This document shows positions 14,968-24,074 of a stretch of DNA of 64,000 nucleotides, piece by piece. The notes below the pieces were generated by a model. The model ran no database searches and was not told the origin of the DNA. It was given only the letters and a program-made list of their open reading frames with translations. How positions within the stretch are numbered: position 1 is the first letter of the stretch; every line of letters begins with the position of its first letter. The position numbers and the translations under genes were made by a program. Source of the stretch: Bradyrhizobium sp. 164 (GTDB lineage Bacteria > Pseudomonadota > Alphaproteobacteria > Rhizobiales > Xanthobacteraceae); assembly GCF_023073715.1 (NCBI RefSeq), contig NZ_JADPKA010000110.1:248001-312000 (forward strand), read 5' to 3'.

Positions 14968-16321
14968 GCGTCAAACCCTCGATGCGCACCGTCGGCGCAT
15001 TGATGCCGTAGCGGAATTCGAGATTGTTCGCCGGCTGCATTGACTTGAAGATCTCGAATAGATGTCCGGCGATCGTCACCTCGCTGACGGGATAGGTGAT
15101 CTCGCCGTTCTCGATCCAGAAGCCGGAGGCGCCGCGGCTGTAATCGCCGGTGACGCCGTTGACGCCGGAGCCGATCAGGTCGGTGACGTAGAAGCCCTGC
15201 TTGATGTCCGCGATCAGCTCGGCCGGCGTCGGCGTGCCGGCCTCGAGATGCAGGTTGTACGGCCCGGGCGACGGCGAGGAGGAGACGCCGCGATGGGCGT
15301 GGCCGGTGGTGGTGAGGCCGAGCTCGCGCGCGGTGGCGCAGTCGAGCAGCCAGGTCGTCAGCACGCCCTCGTCGACCAGCGCGATCTTCCTCACCGCGAC
15401 GCCTTCGGCGTCAAACGTCTGCGAGCGCAGGCCGCGCTTGCGCAAGGGATCGTCGACGATGCGAATGTTCTTCGCGAACAGCTGCTGGCCGAGCTTGTCC
15501 TTCAAGAAACTGGTCTTGCGCGCGATCGAGGCGCCGTTGATGGCGCCGACGAGATGGCCGACCAGGGAGCCCGCAACGCGCGGATCGAACACGACGGGCA
15601 CCTTGCAGGTCTCGACCTTGCGCGGATTGTAGCGCGCCACCGTGCGCTCGCCGGCGGACCGGCCGACGGTTTCCGGCGACAACAAATCGGCGCCGTGTGG
15701 CGCCGAGGTGAAGTCGTAGTCGCGCTCCATGCTGGTGCCTTCGCCCGATATGGCGGTGGCGGAAATGCCCTGGCTGGAGCGTAGGTAAGAGCCGTGGAAG
15801 CCGGTAGAGGTGACGAGCACCATGCCGCCGATGCCGGCGGAAGCCGAGGCGCCGCCGGATTTGGTCACCCCCTTCACGCCGAGCGCCGCAGCTTCGGCCG
15901 CAAGCGCGCGGCGCTCGAGCTCTGAGGTCGTAGGCAGGTCGGGATCGAGCAGGTCGAGATCGGGGAAGTCGCGCGCGAGCAGCGCGGGATCGGCTAGGCC
16001 GACATATTTGTCGTCGGGCGCAACACGCGCCATCGCCACCGCGCGTTCGGCGAGCTTGGTCACGGCATCGCCGCTGACGTCGTTGGTCGAGACCACCGCC
16101 TGGCGCTGGCCGACCAGCACGCGCAGGCCGACATCGTCGCCCTCGGACCGCTCGGATTCCTCGACGCGGCCGTCGCGCACCTCGACGCCCTGCGAGACGC
16201 CGCGTACTGCGACGGCATCGGCTGCATCAGCGCCGGCGCGCTTGGCGGCCTCGACCAGCCGCTGCGCGAGATCGGAGAGCGCGGACTGATCGAACAGGTC
16301 GCGATGGGCCTGCGACGACAT
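14954..16321 (-). CDS. pmbA: TldD/PmbA-family metalloprotease-related protein
   Basis: PmbA and TldD form a heterodimeric metalloprotease that trims unfolded or modified peptides such as microcins. This 455-residue protein has the PmbA pattern: AKRAGADAADAVAVRG, a central VVFDPRVAGSLVGHLVGAINGASIARKTSFL, RSQTFDAEGVAVRKI, and a C-terminal YVTDLIGSGVNGVTGDYSRGASGFWIENG split over 20-residue stretches. As usual for PmbA it has no obvious HExxxH, which is on TldD; no tldD is in the window. The ATG at 16321 is chosen; a GTG at 16363 and an ATG at 16432 are in frame. It begins the long reverse-strand cluster. Confidence 0.9.
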   Translation of the reverse strand: MSSQAHRDLFDQSALSDLAQRLVEAAKRAGADAADAVAVRGVSQGVEVRDGRVEESERSEGDDVGLRVLVGQRQAVVSTNDVSGDAVTKLAERAVAMARVAPDDKYVGLADPALLARDFPDLDLLDPDLPTTSELERRALAAEAAALGVKGVTKSGGASASAGIGGMVLVTSTGFHGSYLRSSQGISATAISGEGTSMERDYDFTSAPHGADLLSPETVGRSAGERTVARYNPRKVETCKVPVVFDPRVAGSLVGHLVGAINGASIARKTSFLKDKLGQQLFAKNIRIVDDPLRKRGLRSQTFDAEGVAVRKIALVDEGVLTTWLLDCATARELGLTTTGHAHRGVSSSPSPGPYNLHLEAGTPTPAELIADIKQGFYVTDLIGSGVNGVTGDYSRGASGFWIENGEITYPVSEVTIAGHLFEIFKSMQPANNLEFRYGINAPTVRIEGLTLGGR

Positions 16322-16626
16322 TTGGGTCGAAAGCGTCGAGCTTGCGGATGGTGAAGAGTTCACGAACGAAATCCTGTTGGGGCGGGTTCGGGACCGGAAC
16401 CCACAGATGTGCCCTGATAGCGCGGACTTCAAGCATTTTCAGCCCGCCAAAAGCTCAGATTCGCAGCTCTCGCGCAACGTCTCGTCAATCATGCGCGCCA
16501 AGGTCTTGTCAATCATGAGCAGCAGTGACGGTGGGTTAACCAGCCTTTTTAAGCGGTTTCGGAAAGGCGCGCGCTAAGGTCCTCGCATCGACCGGGAACA
16601 TAATCCCGGCGGGGAGAACTAAAGCC

Positions 16627-17145
16627 GTGAGGCGTCAAACAGCAACATGCGGGGTCGCTCCCGCCGGGTCGAGCCGCTCCTTGCGGCTCGACCCTCTTTC
16701 CCTTCCGGTCCGCTTCGATGCGCACGATCCGCGCGCCGACGGACATGTCAGGCAGATCGAGCTTCATCGCGAGCGTGTCGTGCTGCGCCGTGCCGTTCGC
16801 GGCATGCAGATGGCCATCAACGTCCGTGTCAGCGACTTCACCGGCGTCGCGCTGCGCGGCAATGACGAGGTGCAGACCCTCGTCCTCGTGCATCGCGATC
16901 CCTCGCTCTCCATTCCGCTGCTGGTCGGCGCCGAGGCCGACGAGATCGCGCAAGCCTGGGCGATCTGGAGCGAGATCTTCGCGCTTCCGCAGCTCGACGA
17001 AGGCGCACGCAAACCCGCGCCGCGCCGCCGTCGCGCCAACGCGATCCGCGCCCGCCGCCCGAAATTCTTGATGCGCCGGCGCACCGGCATCGCGCGCGAA
17101 CTCACCGTGCATCAGGGCGAACGCGAGATCATTGCAAGGGATTGA
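16627..17145 (+). CDS. DUF6101 family protein, GTG start
   Basis: The 172-residue protein has a Pro/Arg-rich N-terminus, then RFDAHDPRADGHVRQIELHRERVVLRR read in two parts, a PilZ-like VSDFTGVALR segment and VLVHRDPSLSIPLLV. The C-terminal third is extremely Arg-rich (APRRRRANAIRARRP). It matches the general layout of DUF6101 proteins of Bradyrhizobium relatives; function unknown. The GTG at 16627 follows GGGGAG at about 11 bases. It converges with ubiA, whose stop is 8 bases from its own. Confidence 0.72.
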   Translation: MRRQTATCGVAPAGSSRSLRLDPLSLPVRFDAHDPRADGHVRQIELHRERVVLRRAVRGMQMAINVRVSDFTGVALRGNDEVQTLVLVHRDPSLSIPLLVGAEADEIAQAWAIWSEIFALPQLDEGARKPAPRRRRANAIRARRPKFLMRRRTGIARELTVHQGEREIIARD

Positions 17146-17152
17146 GTGGCAA

Positions 17153-18085
17153 CTACGCCGCCCGCATTGCCGCGTCGGCGAGTAATCCTGCAAATAGCAA
17201 CAGCCCCGCATCGCGGTTCGACTTGAACAGGCGCAGGCACAGTTCGGGATCATCGATCCTCAGCCGCACGATCTGCCACGCCAGATGCACGGCGAAGGCC
17301 GCAAGGCCGAGCCAGGCCAGCCAGCCCGCATCGCCTGAAGCCAGCGCGACGCCGATCAGCATCACCGCAAAGCCATAGAACAGGATCAGCGCCTGGTGCG
17401 TATGCGCGCCGAACAGGCGCGCGGTGGATTTGATGCCGATCAGCGCGTCGTCCTCGGCGTCCTGATGCGCGTAGATCGTGTCATAGCCGATCACCCATGA
17501 AATCGCGCCGGCATAGAGCACGAGCGCGGTGACGTCGATGCGTCCGAAGGTGACGGCAAATCCCATCAGGGCGCCCCAGGAGAAGGCCAGCCCGAGCACG
17601 ATCTGCGGCCACCAGGTGATGCGCTTCATGAAGGGGTAGATCGCGACGATCAAGAGCGAGGCGATGCCGGTCAGCACCGCGAAGCGGTTGAACTGCAACA
17701 GCACCACGAGACCGATCAGCGCCTGTGCGACCATGAAGAGCAGCGCCTGCTTCGTGGTCACCTGCCCTGACGGCAGCGGCCGCGAGCGGGTGCGCTCGAC
17801 CTTGTCATCGAGGTCGCGGTCGGTGATGTCGTTCCAGGTGCAGCCGGCTCCGCGCATCACGAAGGCGCCGATGAAGAACAGCACGATGGTGAGCGGCAGG
17901 CCGCGGATCTCGTGCGCCATGCCGGCGGCGAGCGCCGCCGACCACCAGCACGGCATCAACAGCAGCCAGGAGCCGATCGGACGGTCGAAGCGGGACAAGC
18001 GCAAATAAGGCCGCGCCCATTGCGGCGCGAGCGTATCGACCCAGTTGCCTGTAGAGTCGGCAACGCGGGCGGATGTATCGCTCAT
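17153..18085 (-). CDS. ubiA: 4-hydroxybenzoate octaprenyltransferase
   Basis: UbiA attaches the polyprenyl tail to 4-hydroxybenzoate in ubiquinone synthesis and is an integral membrane protein. The 310-residue product has YLRLSRFDRPIGSWLLLMP, the prenyl-diphosphate/Mg motif NDITDRDLDDKVERTRSRPL at 85-104, and the second acidic motif IGYDTIYAHQDAEDD, with about nine membrane segments. The start at 18085 overlaps the stop of the upstream secreted protein (ATGA); the frame is open further upstream but those residues read the wrong frame of that gene. Confidence 0.94.
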   Translation of the reverse strand: MSDTSARVADSTGNWVDTLAPQWARPYLRLSRFDRPIGSWLLLMPCWWSAALAAGMAHEIRGLPLTIVLFFIGAFVMRGAGCTWNDITDRDLDDKVERTRSRPLPSGQVTTKQALLFMVAQALIGLVVLLQFNRFAVLTGIASLLIVAIYPFMKRITWWPQIVLGLAFSWGALMGFAVTFGRIDVTALVLYAGAISWVIGYDTIYAHQDAEDDALIGIKSTARLFGAHTHQALILFYGFAVMLIGVALASGDAGWLAWLGLAAFAVHLAWQIVRLRIDDPELCLRLFKSNRDAGLLLFAGLLADAAMRAA

Positions 18086-18747
18086 CGGGTCAGGACGTTG
18101 CCGTTGAGCGTATCGAAGGTGCTGCCGCCCTTCTTGCCGGCATTGGCTTCCGGCGCCGAGCCCGAACCCAGCACCTCGCTCAGCGACGGGCCGGCCGGGC
18201 GCGCCTGCTGCTGCTGCATCTGCTGCGCGACCATGCAGACCTTCTTCTGCATGGCCTCGGTGTTCTTGTGGCCGGTCTTCATCTGCTCGCCGATCTGCGG
18301 CGGGATTCCGCATTTGGCGGCGTGGGACTCGATGTACTTGATCATTTTCAGCTCAGCCTGGCTGAAGTTGCCGATCAGCTTGCACGCCTCGTCCGGCGGC
18401 GCATGACGGTCGCTCGCGGCCTTGATCAGCTTGCCGCGCTTCTCGGCTTCCTCGCGGAGCGGAATGAAGGCCTTCATGCAGTCCTCGCCGGGACCGCCTT
18501 GCGTCGGCGGAGCTGCGCTGAAAGCGCCGGCACCGCCGATCGGCGCGGCGCCGTTGACGGGAAAGGATGATTGCGGCGCCGTGCCGACGGAGGCAACGGG
18601 TGCCGAGCCGTTCACGGGCGGAAAGGCGGAGCTGGTGGCGGCCTGGTTTGGCAGCGGTGCCGGGAACGCGCTTTGCGCATTAGCGCCCGCAGCACCCATG
18701 GCGACCATGGCGGCGGCAGTGATCGGGACCATCAGGCGACGGATCAT
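18082..18747 (-). CDS. Exported protein of unknown function
   Basis: The 221-residue protein has a signal peptide (MIRRLMVPITAAAMVAMGAA ending at GANA), a low-complexity Ser/Pro/Ala/Gly linker with repeated SxFP and NG(S/A)AP units, and a helical C-terminal domain with four Cys (EDCMKAFIPLREEAEKRGKL, DEACKLIGNFS, AKCGIPP, KVCMVAQQMQQQQ). The last part is Gln-rich and probably coiled. It is translationally coupled to ubiA, but no functional link is evident from sequence. No named family recognised. Confidence 0.8.
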   Translation of the reverse strand: MIRRLMVPITAAAMVAMGAAGANAQSAFPAPLPNQAATSSAFPPVNGSAPVASVGTAPQSSFPVNGAAPIGGAGAFSAAPPTQGGPGEDCMKAFIPLREEAEKRGKLIKAASDRHAPPDEACKLIGNFSQAELKMIKYIESHAAKCGIPPQIGEQMKTGHKNTEAMQKKVCMVAQQMQQQQARPAGPSLSEVLGSGSAPEANAGKKGGSTFDTLNGNVLTR

Positions 18748-18956
18748 GAAGGCAGTCTCTCCGGCAGGAGCTTACGGGTTCGGCGTCTTCCAATCGAAGC
18801 GCAACCAGCGTGTTCGCGTTTTTACGATTCCCGCCGGGGCTTAACAACCCGTTGAATAGGGCAAGAGCGCGGCGCGGAGACGCACCAATTCGTCGATATT
18901 TACCCCCAAAAATACTGGTTTCGGTTAAGAACGGCGGCAAATTGGACCTTTGAACC

Positions 18957-19709
18957 ATGCCTTCCCACGATTTTCGCGCCCCTCGCCTGTTCGTCGACGC
19001 CCCCCTCGCCCAAGACGCCAGGGTGCAGCTCGACCGCGACCAGAGCAATTATCTGGGCAACGTGCTCCGGCTGCCCGCCGGGGCCGAGGTTTTGGCGTTC
19101 AACGGCCGGGACGGCGAGTGGCAGGCTGCCATCGAAGGCCGCAAACGGCCGGATGGCCTTGTGATCCTTCAGCAGACCCGGCTTCAGGACGGGCTGCCTG
19201 ACGTGGCCTACGTGTTCGCCCCGCTCAAGCATGCCCGGCTGGATTACATGGTCCAGAAGGCCATCGAGATGGGCGCCGCCAGGCTCCAGCCGGTCCTAAC
19301 CCGGTTCACCCAGGCCTCCCGGGTCAACACCGAGCGAATGCGCGCCAACGTCGTCGAGGCCGCCGAGCAATGCGGTATCCTCAGCATCGCCTCGGTGGCC
19401 GAGCCGGTGCCGCTGGAGCGGTACCTCAGCCAGCGCGCCGCAGACCGCCTGCTCATCTTCTGCGATGAGGCGGCCGCGGTTGCAAACCCCGTTCAGAGCC
19501 TGCAGAACGCACGCGAGGCCGGCAAAGGTATCGACGTGCTGATCGGCCCAGAAGGGGGCTTTGCCGAGGAGGAACGGGCGCTGCTGCTGCGGCAGCCGAA
19601 AATCCTGCAGCTGGCGCTCGGCCCGCGGATCATGCGGGCCGACACCGCCGCGGTGGCGGCCCTGGCGCTGGTGCAGGCGGTGCTGGGCGATTGGGGCAAG
19701 TCCACCTAA
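18957..19709 (+). CDS. rsmE: 16S rRNA (uracil1498-N3)-methyltransferase
   Basis: RsmE methylates U1498 in the decoding region of 16S rRNA, using S-adenosylmethionine and a SPOUT trefoil-knot fold. The 250-residue protein has a PUA-like N-terminal domain (RLFVDAPLAQDARVQLDRDQ, NVLRLPAGAEVLAFNGRDG) and the SPOUT part: LDYMVQKAIEMGAARLQPV, RWRANVVEAAEQC-type segment, DVLIGPEGGFAEEER and LGPRIMRADTAAVAALALVQ. Slightly shorter than E. coli RsmE by few residues. It precedes hisZ-hisG on the same strand with about 130 bases between. Confidence 0.94.
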   Translation: MPSHDFRAPRLFVDAPLAQDARVQLDRDQSNYLGNVLRLPAGAEVLAFNGRDGEWQAAIEGRKRPDGLVILQQTRLQDGLPDVAYVFAPLKHARLDYMVQKAIEMGAARLQPVLTRFTQASRVNTERMRANVVEAAEQCGILSIASVAEPVPLERYLSQRAADRLLIFCDEAAAVANPVQSLQNAREAGKGIDVLIGPEGGFAEEERALLLRQPKILQLALGPRIMRADTAAVAALALVQAVLGDWGKST

Positions 19710-19843
19710 TCCGGGGAATTGCCCACCCGTTAAGCGATTGATCCTTTGGAGGTCGAAACCGCATTCGGGCCATGCTAAGGGCTGCGCCAATTCCCGTCCC
19801 TTCCCTTGCCTGCCCGGTTCCACCGGGACGATGGACCTCTATT

Positions 19844-20995
19844 ATGACCGCGACCGCCACCTCAAATGCTGCCGGCTCCGCCGCCTGGGCGGATACGCTG
19901 CTGTTGTCGTTCGCGCAGGCGGGCTATGTCAGGGCCGAGCCCGCCATCCTGCAACCGGCCGAGCCGTTCCTGGACCTCTCGGGCGAAGACATCCGCAAGA
20001 GCCTGTACCTGACCACGGACCTCTCGGGCGAGGAGCTCTGTCTGCGCCCGGACCTGACCATTCCGGTGGCGCGCGATTACCTCGCCTCTGGCCGTGCCGG
20101 CCAAGCGGCCGGGTTCAGCTATCTCGGCCCGGTGTTCCGATACCGCGGCGGCCAGGCCAGCGAGTTTCTCCAGGCCGGCATCGAGTCCTTCGGCCGCCAG
20201 GACCGCGCCGCGGCGGATGCCGAGATGCTGGCGCTGGCCCTGGAGGCAACTGCCGCCTTCGGTGTCGGCGACGTCGAGATCCGCACCGGTGACGTCGCGC
20301 TGTTCAATGCCCTGCTCGACGCGCTCGATCTCTATCCGGTCTGGCGCCGCCGCCTGGTCAAGGATTTCAACCGCAAGATCAGCCTGGAGCAGGATCTGGA
20401 GCGGCTGGCGGCCGCGGCCACCGCGACCCGCAGCGAATATGAGGGCGTGCTCGCTGCGCTGGCCGGCTCGGACCGCAAGGCGGCGCTCGCCTTCGTCACC
20501 GATTTGATGTCGATCGCCGGCACCACCAATGTCGGCGGCCGTACCACAGCCGAGATTGCCGACCGCTTCCTCGAGCAATCGACCCTCAAGGGTGGCGCGT
20601 TGCCGCGCGAGGCGATCACCGTGCTCAAACGCTTCCTGTCGATCGCAGGCAATCCCGACGATGCCGTCGCAAAGCTGCGTGCACTGACCGCCGATGCCAA
20701 GCTCGATCTCACGGCTGCGATCGACCAGTTCGAGAGCCGGGTCGGCTTCATGGCGGCGCGCGGCATCGACGTGAAGCTGACGCGTTTCTCGACCGCGTTC
20801 GGCCGCGGGCTCGACTATTACACCGGCTTCGAGTTCGAATTGCATCACAGAGGTAATGGCGCCGAGCCGCTGGTCGCCGGTGGCCGCTATGACGGGCTGA
20901 TGACCCAGCTCGGCTCCGTGCAGCCAATTCCCGCGGTCGGCTTCTCGGTCTGGGTGGACGCGCTGACCAAGATCGGCCGCAAGGTGGGGGCTTAA
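19844..20995 (+). CDS. hisZ: ATP phosphoribosyltransferase regulatory subunit
   Basis: HisZ is a catalytically dead paralogue of histidyl-tRNA synthetase that complexes with HisG and confers histidine feedback regulation on the first step of histidine synthesis. The 383-residue protein keeps the class II synthetase folds: LCLRPDLTIPVARDYL (motif 2 region), FSYLGPVFRYRGGQASEFLQ and RGLDYYTGFEFELH with VAGGRYDGL near the C-terminus (HisRS-like histidine site). It lacks the C-terminal anticodon-binding domain, as HisZ does. The ATG at 19844 is used; an ATG at 19772 is in frame. Its stop lies 3 bases before the ATG of hisG. Confidence 0.93.
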   Translation: MTATATSNAAGSAAWADTLLLSFAQAGYVRAEPAILQPAEPFLDLSGEDIRKSLYLTTDLSGEELCLRPDLTIPVARDYLASGRAGQAAGFSYLGPVFRYRGGQASEFLQAGIESFGRQDRAAADAEMLALALEATAAFGVGDVEIRTGDVALFNALLDALDLYPVWRRRLVKDFNRKISLEQDLERLAAAATATRSEYEGVLAALAGSDRKAALAFVTDLMSIAGTTNVGGRTTAEIADRFLEQSTLKGGALPREAITVLKRFLSIAGNPDDAVAKLRALTADAKLDLTAAIDQFESRVGFMAARGIDVKLTRFSTAFGRGLDYYTGFEFELHHRGNGAEPLVAGGRYDGLMTQLGSVQPIPAVGFSVWVDALTKIGRKVGA

Positions 20996-20998
20996 GTC

Positions 20999-21976
20999 AT
21001 GAGCGCGCCATTCGTTCTGGCCGTTCCTTCCAAGGGCCGCCTTCAGGAAAACACGGAAGCCTTCTTCGCCCGCGCCGGGCTCAAGCTGTCGAAGGCCGGC
21101 GGTGCCCGCGACTATCGCGGCGCCATCGCGGGTCTCGACAATGTCGAGGTCGCCTATCTCTCGGCGAGCGAGATCGCCTCGCAACTCTCCCGCGGTTTTG
21201 CGCATCTCGGCGTCACCGGGGAAGACCTGGTGCGCGAGAACATCGCGGACGCCGACAAGCGCGTGTCACTGATCGAGGGGCTCGGCTTCGGCTATGCCGA
21301 CGTCGTCGTCGCGGTGCCGCAGGCCTGGATCGACGTCCGCACCATGGCCGACCTCGACGACGTGACCACCGGCTTCCGCGAGCAACATCACATGCGGATG
21401 CGGGTCGCGACCAAGTTCGTCAATCTGACGCGCGCCTTCTTCCAGAGCCACGGCATCACCGACTACCGCATCGTCGAAAGCGCCGGCGCCACCGAAGGCG
21501 CGCCCGCGGCGGGCAGCGCCGAGCTGATCGTCGACATCACTACGACCGGTGCGACGCTCGCCGCCAATGGCTTGCGGGTGCTCGACGACGGCGTGATCCT
21601 GCGCAGCCAGGCCAATCTGGTCGCCTCCAAAGAGGCCGACTGGTCGTTGCAGGCACGCGAGACTGCGCGCGTCATCCTCGATCACATTGCGGCGCGAGCC
21701 CGCGCCAACAAGTACCGCGAGGTCCGCACCCGCTTTCGGCAATGCGACGCCGCCCTGCTCGGCGAGGCCCACAGCCGGTTCGGCGTCGCGGCCCCGTTTG
21801 GCGGACCGACCTCGTCAGGCATGCTGACGCTGCACTGCCCCCCGGACCAACTCTATGCGCTGGCGAGCTTCCTGCGCGAGCATGGCGCCGAGACCGTCTC
21901 GGTGGTTTCGCTCGACTACGTGTTCGACCGGGAGAACCCGCTGTTCGCCAAGCTCGAGGCCTTTCTGGGGCGGTGA
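20999..21976 (+). CDS. hisG: ATP phosphoribosyltransferase catalytic subunit
   Basis: HisG condenses ATP and phosphoribosyl pyrophosphate to begin histidine synthesis. The 325-residue protein begins FVLAVPSKGRLQENTEAFFA and has the PRPP/phosphate loop ELIVDITTTGATLAANGLRVL. Short-form HisG that pairs with HisZ is usually about 200-230 residues; this one has about 90-100 extra C-terminal residues (RANKYREVRTRFRQ to the end, with MLTLHCPPDQLYALASFLRE and AETVSVVSLDYVF) in the place where long-form enzymes have a PII-like regulatory domain. It directly follows hisZ, so both regulatory devices appear together. Confidence 0.93.
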   Translation: MSAPFVLAVPSKGRLQENTEAFFARAGLKLSKAGGARDYRGAIAGLDNVEVAYLSASEIASQLSRGFAHLGVTGEDLVRENIADADKRVSLIEGLGFGYADVVVAVPQAWIDVRTMADLDDVTTGFREQHHMRMRVATKFVNLTRAFFQSHGITDYRIVESAGATEGAPAAGSAELIVDITTTGATLAANGLRVLDDGVILRSQANLVASKEADWSLQARETARVILDHIAARARANKYREVRTRFRQCDAALLGEAHSRFGVAAPFGGPTSSGMLTLHCPPDQLYALASFLREHGAETVSVVSLDYVFDRENPLFAKLEAFLGR

Positions 21977-22060
21977 GCCTCTGTTTCGTTCAGCGTAGCG
22001 ACAGCAAACCGCAGCTAACATATGCTGTTGATAAGACCTAACGCCTTGGAACCTTGATCG

Positions 22061-23107
22061 ATGACGCTGGGCTCTGACGTTTCCGGCATGACGACCACCG
22101 CGGCCAGCGCCGCCGCGAAGGGACTCTCGATTGTCGTCCCCGTCTACAATGAGGCGGCGGGCCTCGCCGCCCTGCACCAGCGGATCTGCGAACTCGCGAA
22201 GACCTTGCGGCAGCGCTATCGCCTGGCCTGCGAGGTCGTCTATGTCGACGACGGCAGCGCGGATGCGACGCTGTCGATCGCCCGCAGCCTGCCGGCTGAC
22301 GCAATCGGCGTCCAGGTGGTCTCGCTGTCGCGCAATTTCGGCAAGGAGGCGGCGCTGATGGCCGGCCTCGACCATGCCCGGCTCGGCGCCGTCATGTTCA
22401 TGGACGGCGACGGCCAGCATCCGCCGGCCCTGGTCGAGCAGCTGGTGCGGCACTGGATCGATGACGGCTACGACGTCGTCTATACCGCCAAGGCGCATCG
22501 CGACAACGAAAGCTTCCTGCGCCGGCTCGCCGTGCACGGCTTCTACGCCCTGATCAATTGGGGCGCGCGGCAGAAGATTCCCGAGGACGCCGGCGATTTC
22601 CGCCTGCTCTCGCCGCGGGCGGTTGCAGCGCTGAGACAGCTGCCGGAGCGCAACCGCTTCTTCAAGGGACTGGCCAGCTGGATCGGCTTTCGCCAGATCC
22701 GCGTCGACTACGAACCGGCGCCGCGCGCCCATGGCGCCACCACTTTCAACGCCGCACGCCTGCTCGGCCTGTCGATCGAGGGCCTGACCTCGTTCTCGGT
22801 CGCTCCCTTGCGCTTCGCCAGCCTGCTCGGCGTGGTGCTCGCCGGGATCGCCTTCCTGTTCGGCCTCTCGATCCTCTGGGAGGTGTTCACGACTGGCAAG
22901 CAGGTGCCCGGCTATCCCTCGCTCGTGGTCGGCCTGATGACCATCGGCGGCGTGCAGCTCATCATGATCGGCATCGTCGGCGAATATATCGGCAAGATCC
23001 TCTCCGAGCTAAAGGCGCGCCCGATCTACTTCGTCGCCGAGCACAGCGAAAAGCGCTTCGAGACCGACAACGCCGACGACGCTTCGAAGCGGACGGCGGC
23101 CGAATGA
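22061..23107 (+). CDS. Family 2 glycosyltransferase of DPM1/GtrB type
   Basis: The 348-residue membrane glycosyltransferase has a GT-A domain with LSIVVPVYNEAAGLAAL, VVYVDDGSADATLSIA, LSRNFGKEAALMAGLDHA, and the metal-binding FMDGDGQHPP. Two C-terminal transmembrane segments follow (FASLLGVVLAGIAFLFGLSI and VGLMTIGGVQLIMIGIVGEYI). Such enzymes move a sugar from a nucleotide donor to polyprenyl phosphate, or make modified lipid-linked sugars. The gene is coupled by an ATGA overlap to a ChbG/HpnK deacetylase gene, a pairing seen in lipid or hopanoid glycan modification, so the sugar made is probably N-acetylated. Confidence 0.88.
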   Translation: MTLGSDVSGMTTTAASAAAKGLSIVVPVYNEAAGLAALHQRICELAKTLRQRYRLACEVVYVDDGSADATLSIARSLPADAIGVQVVSLSRNFGKEAALMAGLDHARLGAVMFMDGDGQHPPALVEQLVRHWIDDGYDVVYTAKAHRDNESFLRRLAVHGFYALINWGARQKIPEDAGDFRLLSPRAVAALRQLPERNRFFKGLASWIGFRQIRVDYEPAPRAHGATTFNAARLLGLSIEGLTSFSVAPLRFASLLGVVLAGIAFLFGLSILWEVFTTGKQVPGYPSLVVGLMTIGGVQLIMIGIVGEYIGKILSELKARPIYFVAEHSEKRFETDNADDASKRTAAE

Positions 23108-23949
23108 GCGCGGCCGCGAGTCTGCGGCGAATCTGGCTCTGCGCCGACGATTACGGTATCAGCGCGGGCGTCAATCGCGCCATCCGCGACCTGATCGAAC
23201 GCGGCCGCCTCAACGCCACGTCGGTGATGATGGTGGGACCTGCGATCGCGCGCAGCGAGATCGAAGCGCTGGACGCGGCAGCCAAATCGAGCCCGCACTG
23301 CGCGATCGGCCTCCACGTGACGCTGTCGGCACCGTTCCGGCCGCTCACCATGCATTTCCGTCCACTCGACGGCGACATGTTCTTGGCCTTTCCGAAGCTG
23401 CTGCGCGCCGCACTGATGCGACGGCTCGACCGCGAATTCTTTCGCAACGAGGTGAAGGCGCAGCTCGCAGCTTTCATGGAAGCATTCGGACGTGCGCCCG
23501 ACTTCGTCGATGGCCACCAGCACGTCCAGCTCTATCCGCAGGTGCGCGACGGCTTTGTCGATGCCGTTAGCGAGACCGCACCGAACGCGTGGGTACGCCA
23601 GGGCGGCCGCAACCTGCCGCTGGCGCGGCGGCTGGCGTCACCAAAGGCCATGGTGCTCGATATCCTCAGCGCCCAATTCCGCCGCCGCGCCGGCAGCGCC
23701 GGCCTCAGCTTCAATCCAGGCTTCGCCGGCGCTTACGACTTCACGCGGGCGGCCGATTTCGGCGCATTGATGCGGCAGTTCCTGGAAGGCCTCCCCGACG
23801 GTGGTCTCGTGATGTGCCATCCCGGATTCGTCGATGACGTCCTTGTTGGCCTCGACCCGATGACGGATGTGCGCGAACGCGAGCACGCTTATCTCGCCGG
23901 CGACGCATTCCCACGTCTGCTGGCGGACAGTGGGGTCACGCTGGGGTGA
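23104..23949 (+). CDS. ChbG/HpnK-family (YdjC-like) deacetylase
   Basis: The 281-residue protein belongs to the YdjC family of metal-dependent sugar deacetylases. It has RRIWLCADDYGISAGVNRAI (Asp-Asp metal motif, about residues 14-18), IGLHVTLSAPFRPL, DFVDGHQHVQLYPQVRDGF (His ligands) and VMCHPGFVDD. HpnK removes acetyl from N-acetylglucosaminyl bacteriohopanetetrol and ChbG works on chitobiose; sequence alone does not decide. It overlaps the GT2 gene by four bases, and the two probably modify one lipid-linked sugar in the membrane. Confidence 0.88.
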   Translation: MSAAASLRRIWLCADDYGISAGVNRAIRDLIERGRLNATSVMMVGPAIARSEIEALDAAAKSSPHCAIGLHVTLSAPFRPLTMHFRPLDGDMFLAFPKLLRAALMRRLDREFFRNEVKAQLAAFMEAFGRAPDFVDGHQHVQLYPQVRDGFVDAVSETAPNAWVRQGGRNLPLARRLASPKAMVLDILSAQFRRRAGSAGLSFNPGFAGAYDFTRAADFGALMRQFLEGLPDGGLVMCHPGFVDDVLVGLDPMTDVREREHAYLAGDAFPRLLADSGVTLG

Positions 23950-24074
23950 AATCGCCGAAACGGCCGTGCGAGGCAGCTTGTCGCATACCGAAATTTAATC
24001 CGGCCGGCACTGTTGGGGCCACAATGGAACCCTACATCTGCCTCGCGCTTGGTTTTGCGCGAAGGAGACAGATC

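Noticed and set aside
19862..21205. A 447-codon frame antisense to hisZ and hisG
   Set aside because: Spans the junction of two real genes and has no family; typical high-GC shadow.
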